Assembly (NCBI GenBank): GCA_047972265.1 | Contig: JBKEAM010000102.1 | Span: 8,209 to 72,208 of the forward strand | Direction of reading: 5' to 3' | DNA from: JAAYCI01 sp047972265 | GTDB lineage: Bacteria > Bacillota > Clostridia > Oscillospirales > Ruminococcaceae | Length of the DNA: 64,000 nucleotides | Shown here: positions 16,349 to 25,677 of the stretch, in pieces | How positions within the stretch are numbered: position 1 is the stretch's first letter | Layout of the letters: each line of letters opens with the position of its first letter | Position numbers and translations under genes: made by a program | Notes under the pieces: model-generated | What the model was told of the DNA's origin: nothing | Database searches by the model: none | Seen by the model: the letters and a program-made list of their open reading frames with translations, nothing else

Positions 16349-17448
16349 TTTCCGTCCTCCTTGGCTTTGGTTAAGGCATAGAGGATGATGCCGTTGGAAA
16401 TAATAATGCGGAATATTTCCGACAGGTTGCTTTCTGGCAGGATGTTATTTGCAACCGGTAAAGCAACTGCCAATATCCCCTGAAAAAGAAAGGTACCCAA
16501 AAGCACGTTCCATATGCGGGCACGCCCTACGGAGGCCCCGCCAATTAAAACGGCCGCCACACAGGCAAAACCCATCATTAGTGGGGCGTTGTATAGTTGT
16601 ACAAACCCATAACTTTGGGCATAGGCAACAATGCCAATGCCGCCAAGTGCGGTAGAAACCGAGGTGCCCAAAATGCGCATTTTGTTTACGTTAATGCCTG
16701 ATGCCTTGGCAAAAACTGGGTTTGCGCCCGCGGCTGCCATTGCAATACCGGTGCGGCTTTTAGAAAAAAGCCATACAAAAACGCAAGCTAGCACAAACAC
16801 AATAATAAGCCCGGTGGGAATATAAATGTTTTTAAGCGAGGGGGAGATAAAACCAAGGTCAAAACCCCACAAATTGTTAAAAACTTCCGCAAAATCATCG
16901 GCAAGGTTAATGGTGTTGCGCAGGCCCTCGCCGGCCAGCGGCCATATAGAGGTAGGGCTTTTAAAGGGTAGCAGCAGCCAAACAATGTTCATAAGGGCTA
17001 CTACTGAAAACCCCACATAGGTAGATATGGTCATTTCGCTGCCCTTAACGCGATTTAGCAGCATGCCGTACAAAACACCAAATACGCTAGAAAATAAAAC
17101 CGCTAGCAACAGGGCCACGGCCACACCAACAAGGCCAAACAATGTTTTATTGTGGGCAAAGGCGTTGTAAAAACCCATGTATCGCAGTTCTATAGAGATA
17201 AGACATCCCAAAAGCCCGCCCGAAATACCAAGAGAAACACCAAAGTTGGGCCCTATGCCGCTTTGTATGCTGGGTACCATGGCAAGTACCAAAATGCCGT
17301 ACATTGCCCAGCGGCGTATTACGTCGCTTATCAGGCTTTGCAGGTCCATTTTGTAAAAACCGGAGACAATAATTAACAAAATAAAAAATGTTAATATAAT
17401 AATGCGGGGCAGCCCAAACGTTTTTATGCCCTTTTTTATCACACTCAT
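16345..17448 (-). CDS. ABC importer permease (simple sugar/nucleoside type)
   Basis: A 367-residue polytopic permease of the same superfamily as its neighbour, of normal length. Family features include SGIGPNFGVSLGISGGLLG near the N-terminus, NRVKGSEMTISTYVG, and ASGINVNKMRILGTSVSTALGGIG in the cytoplasmic coupling region. With the downstream permease it should form a heterodimeric channel. It overlaps the ATPase stop by 4 bases, so the three genes are translationally coupled. Confidence 0.87.
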   Translation of the reverse strand: MSVIKKGIKTFGLPRIIILTFFILLIIVSGFYKMDLQSLISDVIRRWAMYGILVLAMVPSIQSGIGPNFGVSLGISGGLLGCLISIELRYMGFYNAFAHNKTLFGLVGVAVALLLAVLFSSVFGVLYGMLLNRVKGSEMTISTYVGFSVVALMNIVWLLLPFKSPTSIWPLAGEGLRNTINLADDFAEVFNNLWGFDLGFISPSLKNIYIPTGLIIVFVLACVFVWLFSKSRTGIAMAAAGANPVFAKASGINVNKMRILGTSVSTALGGIGIVAYAQSYGFVQLYNAPLMMGFACVAAVLIGGASVGRARIWNVLLGTFLFQGILAVALPVANNILPESNLSEIFRIIISNGIILYALTKAKEDGK

Positions 17449-19049
17449 TGCTGCACCTCCTTGGGTAAGGCAGATGCCATGGCAAGACCAAACTCGGCAT
17501 CAGAGTTGTTGGGAGATAGTATGCCTGCCAGCCGGCCGCCCGATACAATGGCAATGCGGTCGCAAATAGAGCGCAGCTCAATCAGCTCGCTGGATACCAT
17601 AATAATGGTTACATGCTTTTCGGCACGCAGCTTAACCAAATGTTCCATTATTAATTTTTTGGCGCCAATGTCAATGCCGCGGGTAGGCTCCGAAACAATT
17701 AAAACCCTGGGCGAAAGGGTAAGTGCAGAAGCCAAACATACCTTTTGCTGGTTGCCGCCCGAAAGACGCCCGGCCTTTTGGGAGGGGCCGGTGCAGCGTA
17801 TATCCAATAATTCAATCATCTCTTTTGCATGCTGACGCACTTTTTTTTGGTTGATCAGGCGTGCAATGCCCAAGTTGATAAGGTATTCTTTTTTTACGGC
17901 CATAGCCCTAAATACAATGTTTTCTTCAATCGATTCTTCCAACAGCAGCCCAACACCGCGCCGGTCTTCGGATACAAAGGCAACTTCTTTTTCCAGTGCG
18001 TCACCCAGCCTGCTTAGGTTAAGCGGCTGTCCAAAAATCTTTACTTCGCCGGTGGTGGGGTACAGGCCCATAATACCGTTGGGTATGCCCACCTTGCCCT
18101 GCCCGGCAAGGCCGCCAATGCCAAAAATTTCGCCCTCGTGTATATCAAGGTCTATCCCGTGTACCATTTCGCCTGTCATAAACACCTGCAAATTGCGTAC
18201 CTGTACAGCAATGGGGGCGTTTTCTAAGTTTTCGGGTTTTTGGTTATTGTCTATCAGTTTGTCTATTTTGCGTCCAACCATAAGCTGGGCAATTTCTATA
18301 GCGCTTGTATTGGCAATATCTTTCGCAACCACCACTTCACCGTCGCGCAAAATAGTCATTCTGTCGGCGGCCTGTAGTACCTCGTCCAACCGGTGGGTGA
18401 TAAAGATAATGGCAATACCCTTGGCAGCAATAGAGCGCATAACGTCCAGCAATCGGCCCGCCTCAGATTCTGTTAAAACAGCGGTAGGCTCGTCAAAAAC
18501 AAGCAGTTTTACATTTGTTTTATCAATCTCGCGGGCAATTTCTACAAACTGCATATACCCTACCGGCAGGCCGGCAACATAATCATCGGCATCAATGTCC
18601 TTTTCCATACCAATCGATTTAAGGGCAACCTGGGTATCGGCTACCATTTGTTTCATATCCAGTTTTTCAAGGCTTTTGCCAAAAATATAGCTGGGCAGTG
18701 TTGGGGCAGATACCTCGCGGCCAATTTTAATGTTTTCGGCCACGGTAAAACCAGGTATCAGCATAAACTCTTGGTGCACCATGCCTATTCCGGCATCCAT
18801 GGCAGCATGGGGAGAAGCAAACTGAACTTCTTTTCCTTCCAGCTTTACCTTGCCCGCAAAGCCGCCGGTGCTGTGTATTACTTCCATGCCAAATAAAATG
18901 TTCATCAGGGTGCTTTTTCCGGCACCGTTCTCTCCCATTAGGGCATGTATTTCTCCAGGTTTTATGGCAATAGATACATCGTTTAGTACCGGGTTGCCGT
19001 CGTAATTTTTAGAAATGTGCTCCATTTCCAAAACGTAATTCAATTCCAA
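17445..19049 (-). CDS. ABC importer double ATPase (RbsA/YufO type)
   Basis: A 534-residue protein with two fused nucleotide-binding domains. Domain one has Walker A GENGAGKST, Walker B LLVFDEPTAVL, but a degenerate signature (LPVGYMQFVEIARE). Domain two has a degenerate Walker A (GLAGQGKVG) with an intact signature LSGGNQQKV and LIVSEPTRGID. This asymmetric pattern is normal for the sugar and nucleoside class: one of the two composite sites hydrolyses ATP. The start is TTG 19049 with AGGGGG 9 bases upstream; ATG 19025 is an alternative. Confidence 0.88.
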   Translation of the reverse strand: MELNYVLEMEHISKNYDGNPVLNDVSIAIKPGEIHALMGENGAGKSTLMNILFGMEVIHSTGGFAGKVKLEGKEVQFASPHAAMDAGIGMVHQEFMLIPGFTVAENIKIGREVSAPTLPSYIFGKSLEKLDMKQMVADTQVALKSIGMEKDIDADDYVAGLPVGYMQFVEIAREIDKTNVKLLVFDEPTAVLTESEAGRLLDVMRSIAAKGIAIIFITHRLDEVLQAADRMTILRDGEVVVAKDIANTSAIEIAQLMVGRKIDKLIDNNQKPENLENAPIAVQVRNLQVFMTGEMVHGIDLDIHEGEIFGIGGLAGQGKVGIPNGIMGLYPTTGEVKIFGQPLNLSRLGDALEKEVAFVSEDRRGVGLLLEESIEENIVFRAMAVKKEYLINLGIARLINQKKVRQHAKEMIELLDIRCTGPSQKAGRLSGGNQQKVCLASALTLSPRVLIVSEPTRGIDIGAKKLIMEHLVKLRAEKHVTIIMVSSELIELRSICDRIAIVSGGRLAGILSPNNSDAEFGLAMASALPKEVQQ

Positions 19050-19116
19050 AATGTAAGGCCCCCTATTTTAATGGCAGTAAATACCATGTAACCATTTGTG
19101 GTCTACATCAAAGTAA

Positions 19117-19146
19117 GCCGCCGGGATACATCTAAAGCCCGGCGGC
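19117..19146. terminator. Hairpin between the DUF3798 gene and its transporter genes
   Basis: A GC-rich perfect 9-bp stem (GCCGCCGGG at 19117-19125, CCCGGCGGC at 19138-19146). A T-run follows on the plus strand; on the minus strand the downstream side is only mildly T-rich, so it probably gives partial termination, keeping the binding protein more abundant than the membrane parts. Confidence 0.6.
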
Positions 19147-19171
19147 TGTTTTTTATACTGTTGTTGTACGC

Positions 19172-20353
19172 TTAAAAATCATAGAAAGAGCAAAGAATCA
19201 TATAGTAATTGTCAATGGTGCCATCGGCATCTTCAAAGTTAGATACATTTGCCTCTGCCTCGTACTCGTTGGACGCAACATCTTCTACACTGGCTCTTAT
19301 AGCGGTATCATCAAAAGCACCGTCTGTTTTGCCCTCGCAGAACTGAATGGCGTATTCAACACCGGCTTCAATCATCAACATATTTACAGGCAAAGCCCAG
19401 GTAGACATACGTCCGGTATTGTCGCCTTCGGCAACCTTTGTGGTAATTTGGTCCAGCATATACTGTACATCGCCTTCGTGGCCTGCTACATCAATGTTTA
19501 AAGCAGCGGGATAGCCGTGGTAAGGCGAGGGGCAGCACTGCTGCGGGAAGATAGCGCTCTGCTCTAATACTGAGCGGATAAGGGGCTCCATCATGGCACA
19601 GTTGGTAGAGAAGAAAGCGGTGTCTTTGCCGTATTTTTCAATTTGGCGCGGCACATCTTCCAGTATAAACTGCTGTGCGCCCGAAACGCCGGCATCTCCG
19701 GTGGGGTCGGGTGCGGTAACATCTACAAACTCAATGCCCAGCTCGGCACAGGCTTCTTTCATCAGCTTGTGGCGTGCGGCAATGGTCTCATAGCCAAGGT
19801 GACGGGGGAAAGAGTAATGAATAAAGGTTTTGGCGCCCTGTGCAGCAGCCTGTGCGGGTACCGCGGTACCCATGCCAATTTCGTCTACCAGCAAAACAAT
19901 GTCTGCGGCAGCGGCAATTTCGCGGGGGGATTCGGCGGCAACGCCTGCAATAAACAACATTTCGGGACGTGTTTCGCGTACTTTTTCAATGGCGGCAATT
20001 GCGCCGGGAACAGCCTGTACAAATACAATGGCTTTTACGGCAGGGTCGCTGGCCAGGGCCTGCACCTGGGCAATTACGGTTTCGGTCTCGGTAGAAAAGT
20101 TATCGGGATAGGTAGCAGTAACAATTCTGTCTCCGTATTTTTTTACCATGTTTTGTGCTGCCTGAAATTCTTCCTCGCCTTGAGAAACGGTGCCGGTAAT
20201 AATGCCAATTTTATAATCGGCTTGTGCGGCAGGGGTAGAAGAATCCCCGGAAGAGGGGGCGGTGCTGGACGGTGCTGGGGTAGCGCCACGGCCGCAGGCT
20301 ACAAGGCCCAACAGCATGACAGCTGCGAACAGTAATGCCAGAACTTTTTTCAT
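19172..20353 (-). CDS. DUF3798 family substrate-binding lipoprotein
   Basis: A 393-residue secreted lipoprotein: signal MKKVLALLFAAVMLLGLVAC with lipobox, then an Ala/Pro/Ser/Thr-rich linker and a mature domain beginning YKIGIITGTVSQGEEEFQAA. The whole mature part fits the DUF3798 family as I recall it, whose known structures have a periplasmic-binding-protein fold. It is first in the operon and followed by an ATPase and two permeases, so binding the imported solute is the natural role. The ligand is unknown. AGGAGG precedes ATG 20353 at good distance, and a promoter with an extended -10 lies about 100 bases upstream. Confidence 0.85.
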   Translation of the reverse strand: MKKVLALLFAAVMLLGLVACGRGATPAPSSTAPSSGDSSTPAAQADYKIGIITGTVSQGEEEFQAAQNMVKKYGDRIVTATYPDNFSTETETVIAQVQALASDPAVKAIVFVQAVPGAIAAIEKVRETRPEMLFIAGVAAESPREIAAAADIVLLVDEIGMGTAVPAQAAAQGAKTFIHYSFPRHLGYETIAARHKLMKEACAELGIEFVDVTAPDPTGDAGVSGAQQFILEDVPRQIEKYGKDTAFFSTNCAMMEPLIRSVLEQSAIFPQQCCPSPYHGYPAALNIDVAGHEGDVQYMLDQITTKVAEGDNTGRMSTWALPVNMLMIEAGVEYAIQFCEGKTDGAFDDTAIRASVEDVASNEYEAEANVSNFEDADGTIDNYYMILCSFYDF

Positions 20354-20450
20354 CGTGCTCCTCCTTCAAATGTGTATGGTGCATAAACAATAAAAAGCTT
20401 CTATGTCTATGCTGGAGTGTCCGCAGTTATAGAACATAAAAGTTTTTTGG

Positions 20451-20478
20451 ATTATACCATGCAGCTATTTTGATGCAA
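20451..20478 (-). promoter_or_regulatory. Promoter of the DUF3798 importer operon
   Basis: On the minus strand TTGCAT (20473-20478), a 16-base spacer ending in TGG, and TATAAT (20451-20456). The TGG before TATAAT makes an extended -10. It lies about 100 bases before ATG 20353. Confidence 0.65.
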
Positions 20479-20823
20479 TAATCAGGCATTTAAGCCAATG
20501 GATATGGGGCTAAAATGTGTTTGAGAGCAGAACAAAATAATAATAAAAAGTGTTCTCATATTAAGGACAGTTTCAAGCAAAACTACATACGTTAGCACAT
20601 TGCTATTTTTGCATTCATTAATTTAAAAGATTTATGTTTGTGCATGTTGCATAATTTTTGACAAATAATTTTGTATGCAAAAATTTCTTGTATTGAGGGG
20701 GGAAAAGGTCTTGAGCATTGATTTGCAGGCAAGGATATGATATGTTTAATACTAGATAAAACTATTATTATTTTAAAGATTATTTTGGTCAAAATGTATG
20801 TGGCCTTTTTTTATAGCAATTTT

Positions 20824-20839
20824 CCTTTAACGTTAATGT
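20824..20839. promoter_or_regulatory. LacI-family operator upstream of xylA
   Basis: CCTTTAAC/GTTAATGT, with a perfect TTAACGTTAA core and central CpG. It aligns with the sites before the sugar-importer binding protein, galM and the FGGY kinase. Confidence 0.65.
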
Positions 20840-20929
20840 AAAATGATATTTGTTTTTCAAGCGGGGTAAATTAAGCAAAAAAAGAGGCATGTGCGGCAGA
20901 TGTGTATTTTATAATTTTGCTGGTAAAAA

Positions 20930-20958
20930 TGCAGGCCTTTGGGTGCCAATGGCCTGCA
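20930..20958 (+). other. Hairpin in the xylA leader
   Basis: TGCAGGCC (20930-20937) and GGCCTGCA (20951-20958) form a perfect 8-bp stem with a 13-base loop, 22 bases before the xylA ribosome site. It has no following T-run, so a role in mRNA stability is as likely as regulation. Confidence 0.4.
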
Positions 20959-20992
20959 ATACAATAATTTTTATGCAGAGAGGAAGGTTTTT

Positions 20993-22309
20993 ATGAGCGA
21001 GATATTCAGTGGTATTCCCCAAATACGGTATGAGGGTCCTAAAAGCAAAAACCCCCTGTCTTTTAAGTACTATGATGCAGAAAAAACAGTAGCGGGTAAA
21101 CCCATGAAAGAGCATCTGCCTTTTGCAATGGCATGGTGGCATACCCTGTGCGCTGCCGGAGCCGATATGTTTGGCGTTGGCACAGCCGATAAGTCTTTTG
21201 GCGCGCCGGTGGGCACCATGCAACACGCCAAGGCCAAGGTGGACGCTGGCTTTGAATTTATGAATAAACTGGGGCTGGAATATTTTTGTTTCCACGATGC
21301 AGACCTTATCCCAGAGGCAGATACCATTGCCGAAACCAACCGCAGGCTGGACGAAATATCGGATTATATTTTAGAAAAAATGAAAACCAACGGCAAAAAA
21401 TTGCTGTGGGGCACCGCCAATATGTTCTCTAACCCACGCTATATGAACGGTGCCGGCAGCTCTAACAGTGCCGATGTATATTGCTTTGCCGCAGCACAAA
21501 TTAAAAAAGCACTGGATATTACGGTAAAGCTGGGCGGCACCGGCTATGTATTTTGGGGCGGACGCGAGGGTTACGAAACCCTTTTAAATACCGATATGAA
21601 GTTTGAGCAAGAAAACATTGCTCGCCTAATGAAAATGGCGGTAGAATACGGGCGCTCGATAGGGTACACAGGCACCTTTTACATAGAGCCAAAACCAAAG
21701 GAGCCAATGAAGCACCAGTACGATTTTGACGCCGCTACTGCCATTGGCTTTTTGCGCGCACATGGGCTGGATAAAGACTTTAAACTAAACATAGAAGCCA
21801 ACCACGCCACACTGGCAGGGCATAGCTTCCAGCACGATTTACGCACCAGTGCAATCAATGGCATGCTTGGCAGCATTGATGCAAACCAAGGCGATTTGCT
21901 GCTTGGATGGGACACCGATGAATTTCCCTTTGATGTATACGAATCTACCCTGTGTATGTACGAGGTGCTAAAAGCAGGCGGCCTTACCGGCGGCATCAAC
22001 TTTGACGCCAAAAACCGCCGCCCCAGCAATACATACGAAGATATGTTTATGGCCTTTATTTTAGGGATGGATACCTTTGCGCTTGGGCTACTTAAAGCGG
22101 CCGAACTAATAGAAGACGGCCGTTTGGATGGCTTTGTAAAAGAGCGTTATGCAAGTTACAATGCTGGCATTGGTGCCAAAATTGTAGCGGGAGAAACCAC
22201 ACTGGCAGAGCTTGCAGCCAAAGCCGAAGAGATGGGCGCACCGGCAATGCCTGGCTCGGGACGGCAAGAGTATCTTGAAAGTGTTTTAAACAGCATTTTG
22301 TTTGGATAG
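20993..22309 (+). CDS. xylA: Xylose isomerase
   Basis: This 438-residue enzyme interconverts D-xylose and D-xylulose in the cytoplasm. The long class II form is shown by length and by motifs: FCFHDADLIPE with the ring-opening His, FWGGREGYETLLNTD, a metal Glu in FYIEPKPKEP, EANHATLAGHSFQHD and GSIDANQGD. I start at ATG 20993, with AGGAAGG 6 bases upstream; the frame is open to TTG 20939 but that would run through the leader hairpin. First gene of the xylA-xylB-araA operon, with a LacI-type operator 155 bases upstream. Confidence 0.96.
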   Translation: MSEIFSGIPQIRYEGPKSKNPLSFKYYDAEKTVAGKPMKEHLPFAMAWWHTLCAAGADMFGVGTADKSFGAPVGTMQHAKAKVDAGFEFMNKLGLEYFCFHDADLIPEADTIAETNRRLDEISDYILEKMKTNGKKLLWGTANMFSNPRYMNGAGSSNSADVYCFAAAQIKKALDITVKLGGTGYVFWGGREGYETLLNTDMKFEQENIARLMKMAVEYGRSIGYTGTFYIEPKPKEPMKHQYDFDAATAIGFLRAHGLDKDFKLNIEANHATLAGHSFQHDLRTSAINGMLGSIDANQGDLLLGWDTDEFPFDVYESTLCMYEVLKAGGLTGGINFDAKNRRPSNTYEDMFMAFILGMDTFALGLLKAAELIEDGRLDGFVKERYASYNAGIGAKIVAGETTLAELAAKAEEMGAPAMPGSGRQEYLESVLNSILFG

Positions 22310-22353
22310 TGTGGTAAAATTGAAATAAAAACCGCAAAACTAGGAGCATGAAA

Positions 22354-23880
22354 ATGAAAGCATTACTGGGAATTGATATTGGAACATCGGGCACAAAAAC
22401 AGTTTTGTTTGACCAAGCTGGTACGGCGCTTGCCTCTAAAACCATAGAATATCCTATGGCGCAGCCGCAAAACGGCTGGGCAGAGCAAGACCCAGCCGAT
22501 TGGTGGAACGCCACAGCGGGCGGCATACAGGCTGTGCTGCAAAAAAGCGGGGTGCCCGCTGCGGATGTTGCAGGCATAGGCCTTTCGGGCCAAATGCATG
22601 GCCTAGTAATGCTGGATAAAGACGGCAAGGTGCTGCGTCCCTCCATTATTTGGTGTGACCAGCGCACCGCCAAAGAATGCGACCAAATGAACAGTGTAAT
22701 TGGCAAAGAGCAAATTATTGCCATTACCGCAAACCCTGCCATGACAGGTTTTACTGCGGCAAAAATATTGTGGGTGCAAAACAACGAGCCGGAGATTTAC
22801 GCAAAATGCGCCCACATTTTGCTGCCCAAAGACTATATCCGTTATATGCTTACCGGTGAGTACGCCACCGAGGTATCGGATGCTTCGGGCATGCAGCTAA
22901 TGGATGTATCCGCCCGTACATGGTCTGATGTGATTTTGCAAAAATTAAACATTGATAAAGCCCTGCTTGGCAAAATGTACGAGTCTCCCGACGTTACGGG
23001 TACCGTGCATAGCAAAGCGGCAGAACAAACAGGCCTTGTTACGGGTATACCGGTGGTGGGCGGCGCGGGTGATAACCCGGCAGCGGCCGTGGGTACCGGG
23101 GTTGTGCGCGAGGGCACCGCCTTTACCACCATAGGGTCTTCGGCGGTGGTGTACGCGGTAAGCAATAAGCCCCGTATCGATATGTCTGGCCGTATACACA
23201 GCCTGTGTGCCAGCGTGCCGGGTAAGTGGACTGCAATGAGCTGCACACAGGGCGCGGGATTATCTTTAAAATGGCTGCGCGATACCTGCTGCATCCCTGA
23301 AATAGAAGAAGCCCAAAAACAGGGAACAGACCCTTATGTAATTATGGATAAACTGGCAGAGCAGGTACCCCCCGGGGCCGATAAGCTGCTGTTTTTGCCC
23401 TACTTAATGGGCGAGCGTTCTCCCCACCCAGACCCTGATTGCCGCGGCGTATTTTTTGGCCTTTCGGCAAGGCATACGCGCGCCAATATGATCCGCTCTG
23501 TGATGGAGGGCGTTGCTTATTCTCAGCTAGAATGTGTAGAGGTTTTTAGAGAGATAGGTGTGCCTGTAGATGATATGACGGTATGCGGCGGCGGTGGGCG
23601 CAGCCCGCTGTGGCGGCAAATGCTGGCCGATTTGTACGGCTGCCCTGTAAGCACTTTGGCGGTGGATCAAGGTGGTGCTTTGGGAGCTGCTTTGCTGGCC
23701 GGTGTAGGCGCTGGTGTATATGCCAGTGTAGAGCAAGCCGCCGATGCGGTGGTGCGTAAAAACCAGCAAAAATGTATGCCAAATGCAAGTGCCAGCGCGC
23801 AGTATGGGCCGTATTTTAATTTGTACAAAAAACTGTACCTTACTTTAAAGGATGATTTTAAAACGCTTGCACAAATATAA
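22354..23880 (+). CDS. xylB: Xylulokinase (FGGY family)
   Basis: A 508-residue kinase that phosphorylates D-xylulose to xylulose 5-phosphate. The N-terminal ATPase-fold motif LLGIDIGTSGTKTVLFD, the substrate loop SGQMHGLV, the catalytic Asp in GGAGDNPAAAVGTG and the C-terminal VCGGGGRSPLWRQMLAD are all present. ATG 22354 fits AGGAG at 22342-22346 better than ATG 22348. It lies 44 bases after xylA. Confidence 0.94.
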   Translation: MKALLGIDIGTSGTKTVLFDQAGTALASKTIEYPMAQPQNGWAEQDPADWWNATAGGIQAVLQKSGVPAADVAGIGLSGQMHGLVMLDKDGKVLRPSIIWCDQRTAKECDQMNSVIGKEQIIAITANPAMTGFTAAKILWVQNNEPEIYAKCAHILLPKDYIRYMLTGEYATEVSDASGMQLMDVSARTWSDVILQKLNIDKALLGKMYESPDVTGTVHSKAAEQTGLVTGIPVVGGAGDNPAAAVGTGVVREGTAFTTIGSSAVVYAVSNKPRIDMSGRIHSLCASVPGKWTAMSCTQGAGLSLKWLRDTCCIPEIEEAQKQGTDPYVIMDKLAEQVPPGADKLLFLPYLMGERSPHPDPDCRGVFFGLSARHTRANMIRSVMEGVAYSQLECVEVFREIGVPVDDMTVCGGGGRSPLWRQMLADLYGCPVSTLAVDQGGALGAALLAGVGAGVYASVEQAADAVVRKNQQKCMPNASASAQYGPYFNLYKKLYLTLKDDFKTLAQI

Positions 23881-23960
23881 TGCCGGGCTTATAAAACAAA
23901 CGTAATGGCATAAGCCAAAAGGGTAGCAATGCGGGCAAGTATTTAACAGAGGTGAACAAA

Positions 23961-25445
23961 ATGAAAGATATTAAAACATACGAGTTTTGGTTTGTTACAG
24001 GCTCTCAGTTTTTATATGGGCCAGAAACATTGGCGCAGGTGGCAGAGGATAGCTTGGCCATTGTAAAGGGCTTAAACCAAAGCGGCCACTTGCCCTGCAC
24101 CGTTGTGTATAAAGACATTATGAAAACCAGCGATGAAATTGTAGATGTTGTAAAAGCGGCAAACTACGATGATAATTGCGCCGGTATTATTACCTTTATG
24201 CATACCTTTAGCCCCAGTAAAATGTGGATAAACGGCCTTAACCTGCTGCAAAAACCCTACCTGCATTTTCATACCCAGTTTAACCGTGCCATCCCCAACG
24301 AAGAAATTGACATGGACTATATGAACCTGCACCAAAGTGCCCACGGAGACCGTGAGCACGGCTTTATTGGCGCACGTATGCGCCTGCCCCGCAAAGTGGT
24401 GGTAGGGTATTGGCAAGATGCCGATGTACAGCAAAAAATAGCAAGTTGGATGCGTGCCGCTGTTGGTGTAAGCGTAAGCAAAAACTTAAAATTAATGCGA
24501 TTTGGCGATAATATGCGCAATGTTGCCGTTACCGAAGGCGATAAGGTTGAAGTACAGATAAAGCTGGGCTGGCAGGTAAATACCTGGCCGGTGGGGCAGC
24601 TTGTAGAAACAATGCAGGCTGTTACAGAGGCCGATATTGATGCTTTGATGGATGAGTATAAGCAAAAGTACGACATTGCCACCGATGATATCGAAAGCAT
24701 TCGTTATCAGGCACGTGCCGAGCTGGGTATGAAACGTATGCTGCAAGCCGAGGGCTGCGGTGCTTTTTCAAACACGTTTGAAGACCTGTATGGCATGAAG
24801 CAATTGCCCGGCCTTGCTACCCAGCGCCTTATGCAGCAGGGGTATGGGTATGGCGGCGAGGGAGACTGGAAAGTAGCTGCCATGACGCATATTTTAAAGG
24901 CAATGAGCCAGGGGCAAACCGGCGGCACCTGCTTTATGGAAGATTATACCTACGACCTTACCAAGGGCAAAGAGCGCAGCCTTGGGGCGCATATGCTAGA
25001 AATTTGCCCAAGCATTGCCGCCCATAAACCCCGTATAGAGGTACACCCGCTGGGCATAGGCAACAGAGAAAACCCAGCCCGCTTGGTGTTTGAGGGGCAT
25101 CCCGGCAGCGCTATTGTAGTAAGCCTTGTGGATATGGGCGGCCGCCTGCGGCTGATTGTGCAGGATATTGAATGCGAAAAATCGAAGTACAGCATGCCAA
25201 ACCTGCCTGTTGCACGGGTAATGTGGCGCCCAGAGCCAGACCTACGCACCGGGGCCGAATGCTGGATTTTGGCGGGCGGTGCACACCATACGGTATTAAG
25301 TTATGATGTTACCGCAGACCAAATGCGCGATTGGGCGCGGATGATGGAAATAGAATTTGTGCATATCAATAAAGATACAGACCCTGTGCGCTTTGAGCAG
25401 GATTTGATGCTGAGCGATCTGGTTTGGAAAGCAAAAGAAAAATAA
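23961..25445 (+). CDS. araA: L-arabinose isomerase
   Basis: A 494-residue enzyme converting L-arabinose to L-ribulose. Its catalytic Glu and His residues are visible in GGEGDWK, CFMEDYTYDL, HMLEICPSIA and GGAHHTVLSYD. ATG 23961 is 6 bases after AGAGGTG; GTG 23952 is less likely. It shares an operon with xylAB, but neither an evident ribulokinase araB nor a ribulose-phosphate epimerase araD follows. A double terminator ends the unit. Confidence 0.95.
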   Translation: MKDIKTYEFWFVTGSQFLYGPETLAQVAEDSLAIVKGLNQSGHLPCTVVYKDIMKTSDEIVDVVKAANYDDNCAGIITFMHTFSPSKMWINGLNLLQKPYLHFHTQFNRAIPNEEIDMDYMNLHQSAHGDREHGFIGARMRLPRKVVVGYWQDADVQQKIASWMRAAVGVSVSKNLKLMRFGDNMRNVAVTEGDKVEVQIKLGWQVNTWPVGQLVETMQAVTEADIDALMDEYKQKYDIATDDIESIRYQARAELGMKRMLQAEGCGAFSNTFEDLYGMKQLPGLATQRLMQQGYGYGGEGDWKVAAMTHILKAMSQGQTGGTCFMEDYTYDLTKGKERSLGAHMLEICPSIAAHKPRIEVHPLGIGNRENPARLVFEGHPGSAIVVSLVDMGGRLRLIVQDIECEKSKYSMPNLPVARVMWRPEPDLRTGAECWILAGGAHHTVLSYDVTADQMRDWARMMEIEFVHINKDTDPVRFEQDLMLSDLVWKAKEK

Positions 25446-25447
25446 GC

Positions 25448-25477
25448 AAAAAGGCCTGTATTTTACAGGCCTTTTTT
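25448..25477 (+). terminator. Terminator of the xylA-xylB-araA operon
   Basis: A perfect 13-bp stem (AAAAAGGCCTGTA at 25448-25460, TACAGGCCTTTTT at 25464-25476) with a 3-base loop and a T-run, starting 3 bases after araA. Confidence 0.92.
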
Positions 25478-25573
25478 AGGCTAAAAATATCTTTTGTTTG
25501 TTTTACGCATGCATTGCGGTATAGCAAAAAATAAAGCGCTCTAAATACAAGCGCAAACACTGTTTAATAAAAC

Positions 25574-25612
25574 AAAAGCCGCGTACACCTTATAAGGGTG
25601 TACGCGGCTTTT
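25574..25612. terminator. Bidirectional terminator between araA and lacI-type gene
   Basis: A 16-bp stem (25574-25589 with 25597-25612; GCCGCGTACACC core) flanked by A-run and T-run, so it can end transcripts from either side. Confidence 0.85.
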
Positions 25613-25677
25613 TACATACTAAATAGCAATTGCCTAATAGGGATATAAATAGAAAATGGGCAATGTGTTATTTTTTG

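Larger units (their letters stand above)
20354..20992. other. Divergent regulatory region between DUF3798 operon and xylA
   Basis: About 640 AT-rich bases with no convincing gene; a 66-codon minus-strand frame at 20592-20792 lacks a ribosome site. It holds the minus-strand promoter at 20451-20478, a LacI-type operator at 20824-20839 and a leader hairpin at 20930-20958 before xylA. The xylA promoter is not clear; TGATAT at 20844-20849 is a possible -10. Confidence 0.55.

Noticed and set aside
20592..20792. 66-codon minus-strand frame in the AT-rich region before xylA
   Set aside because: No ribosome-binding site and low-complexity sequence; it lies in a regulatory region.
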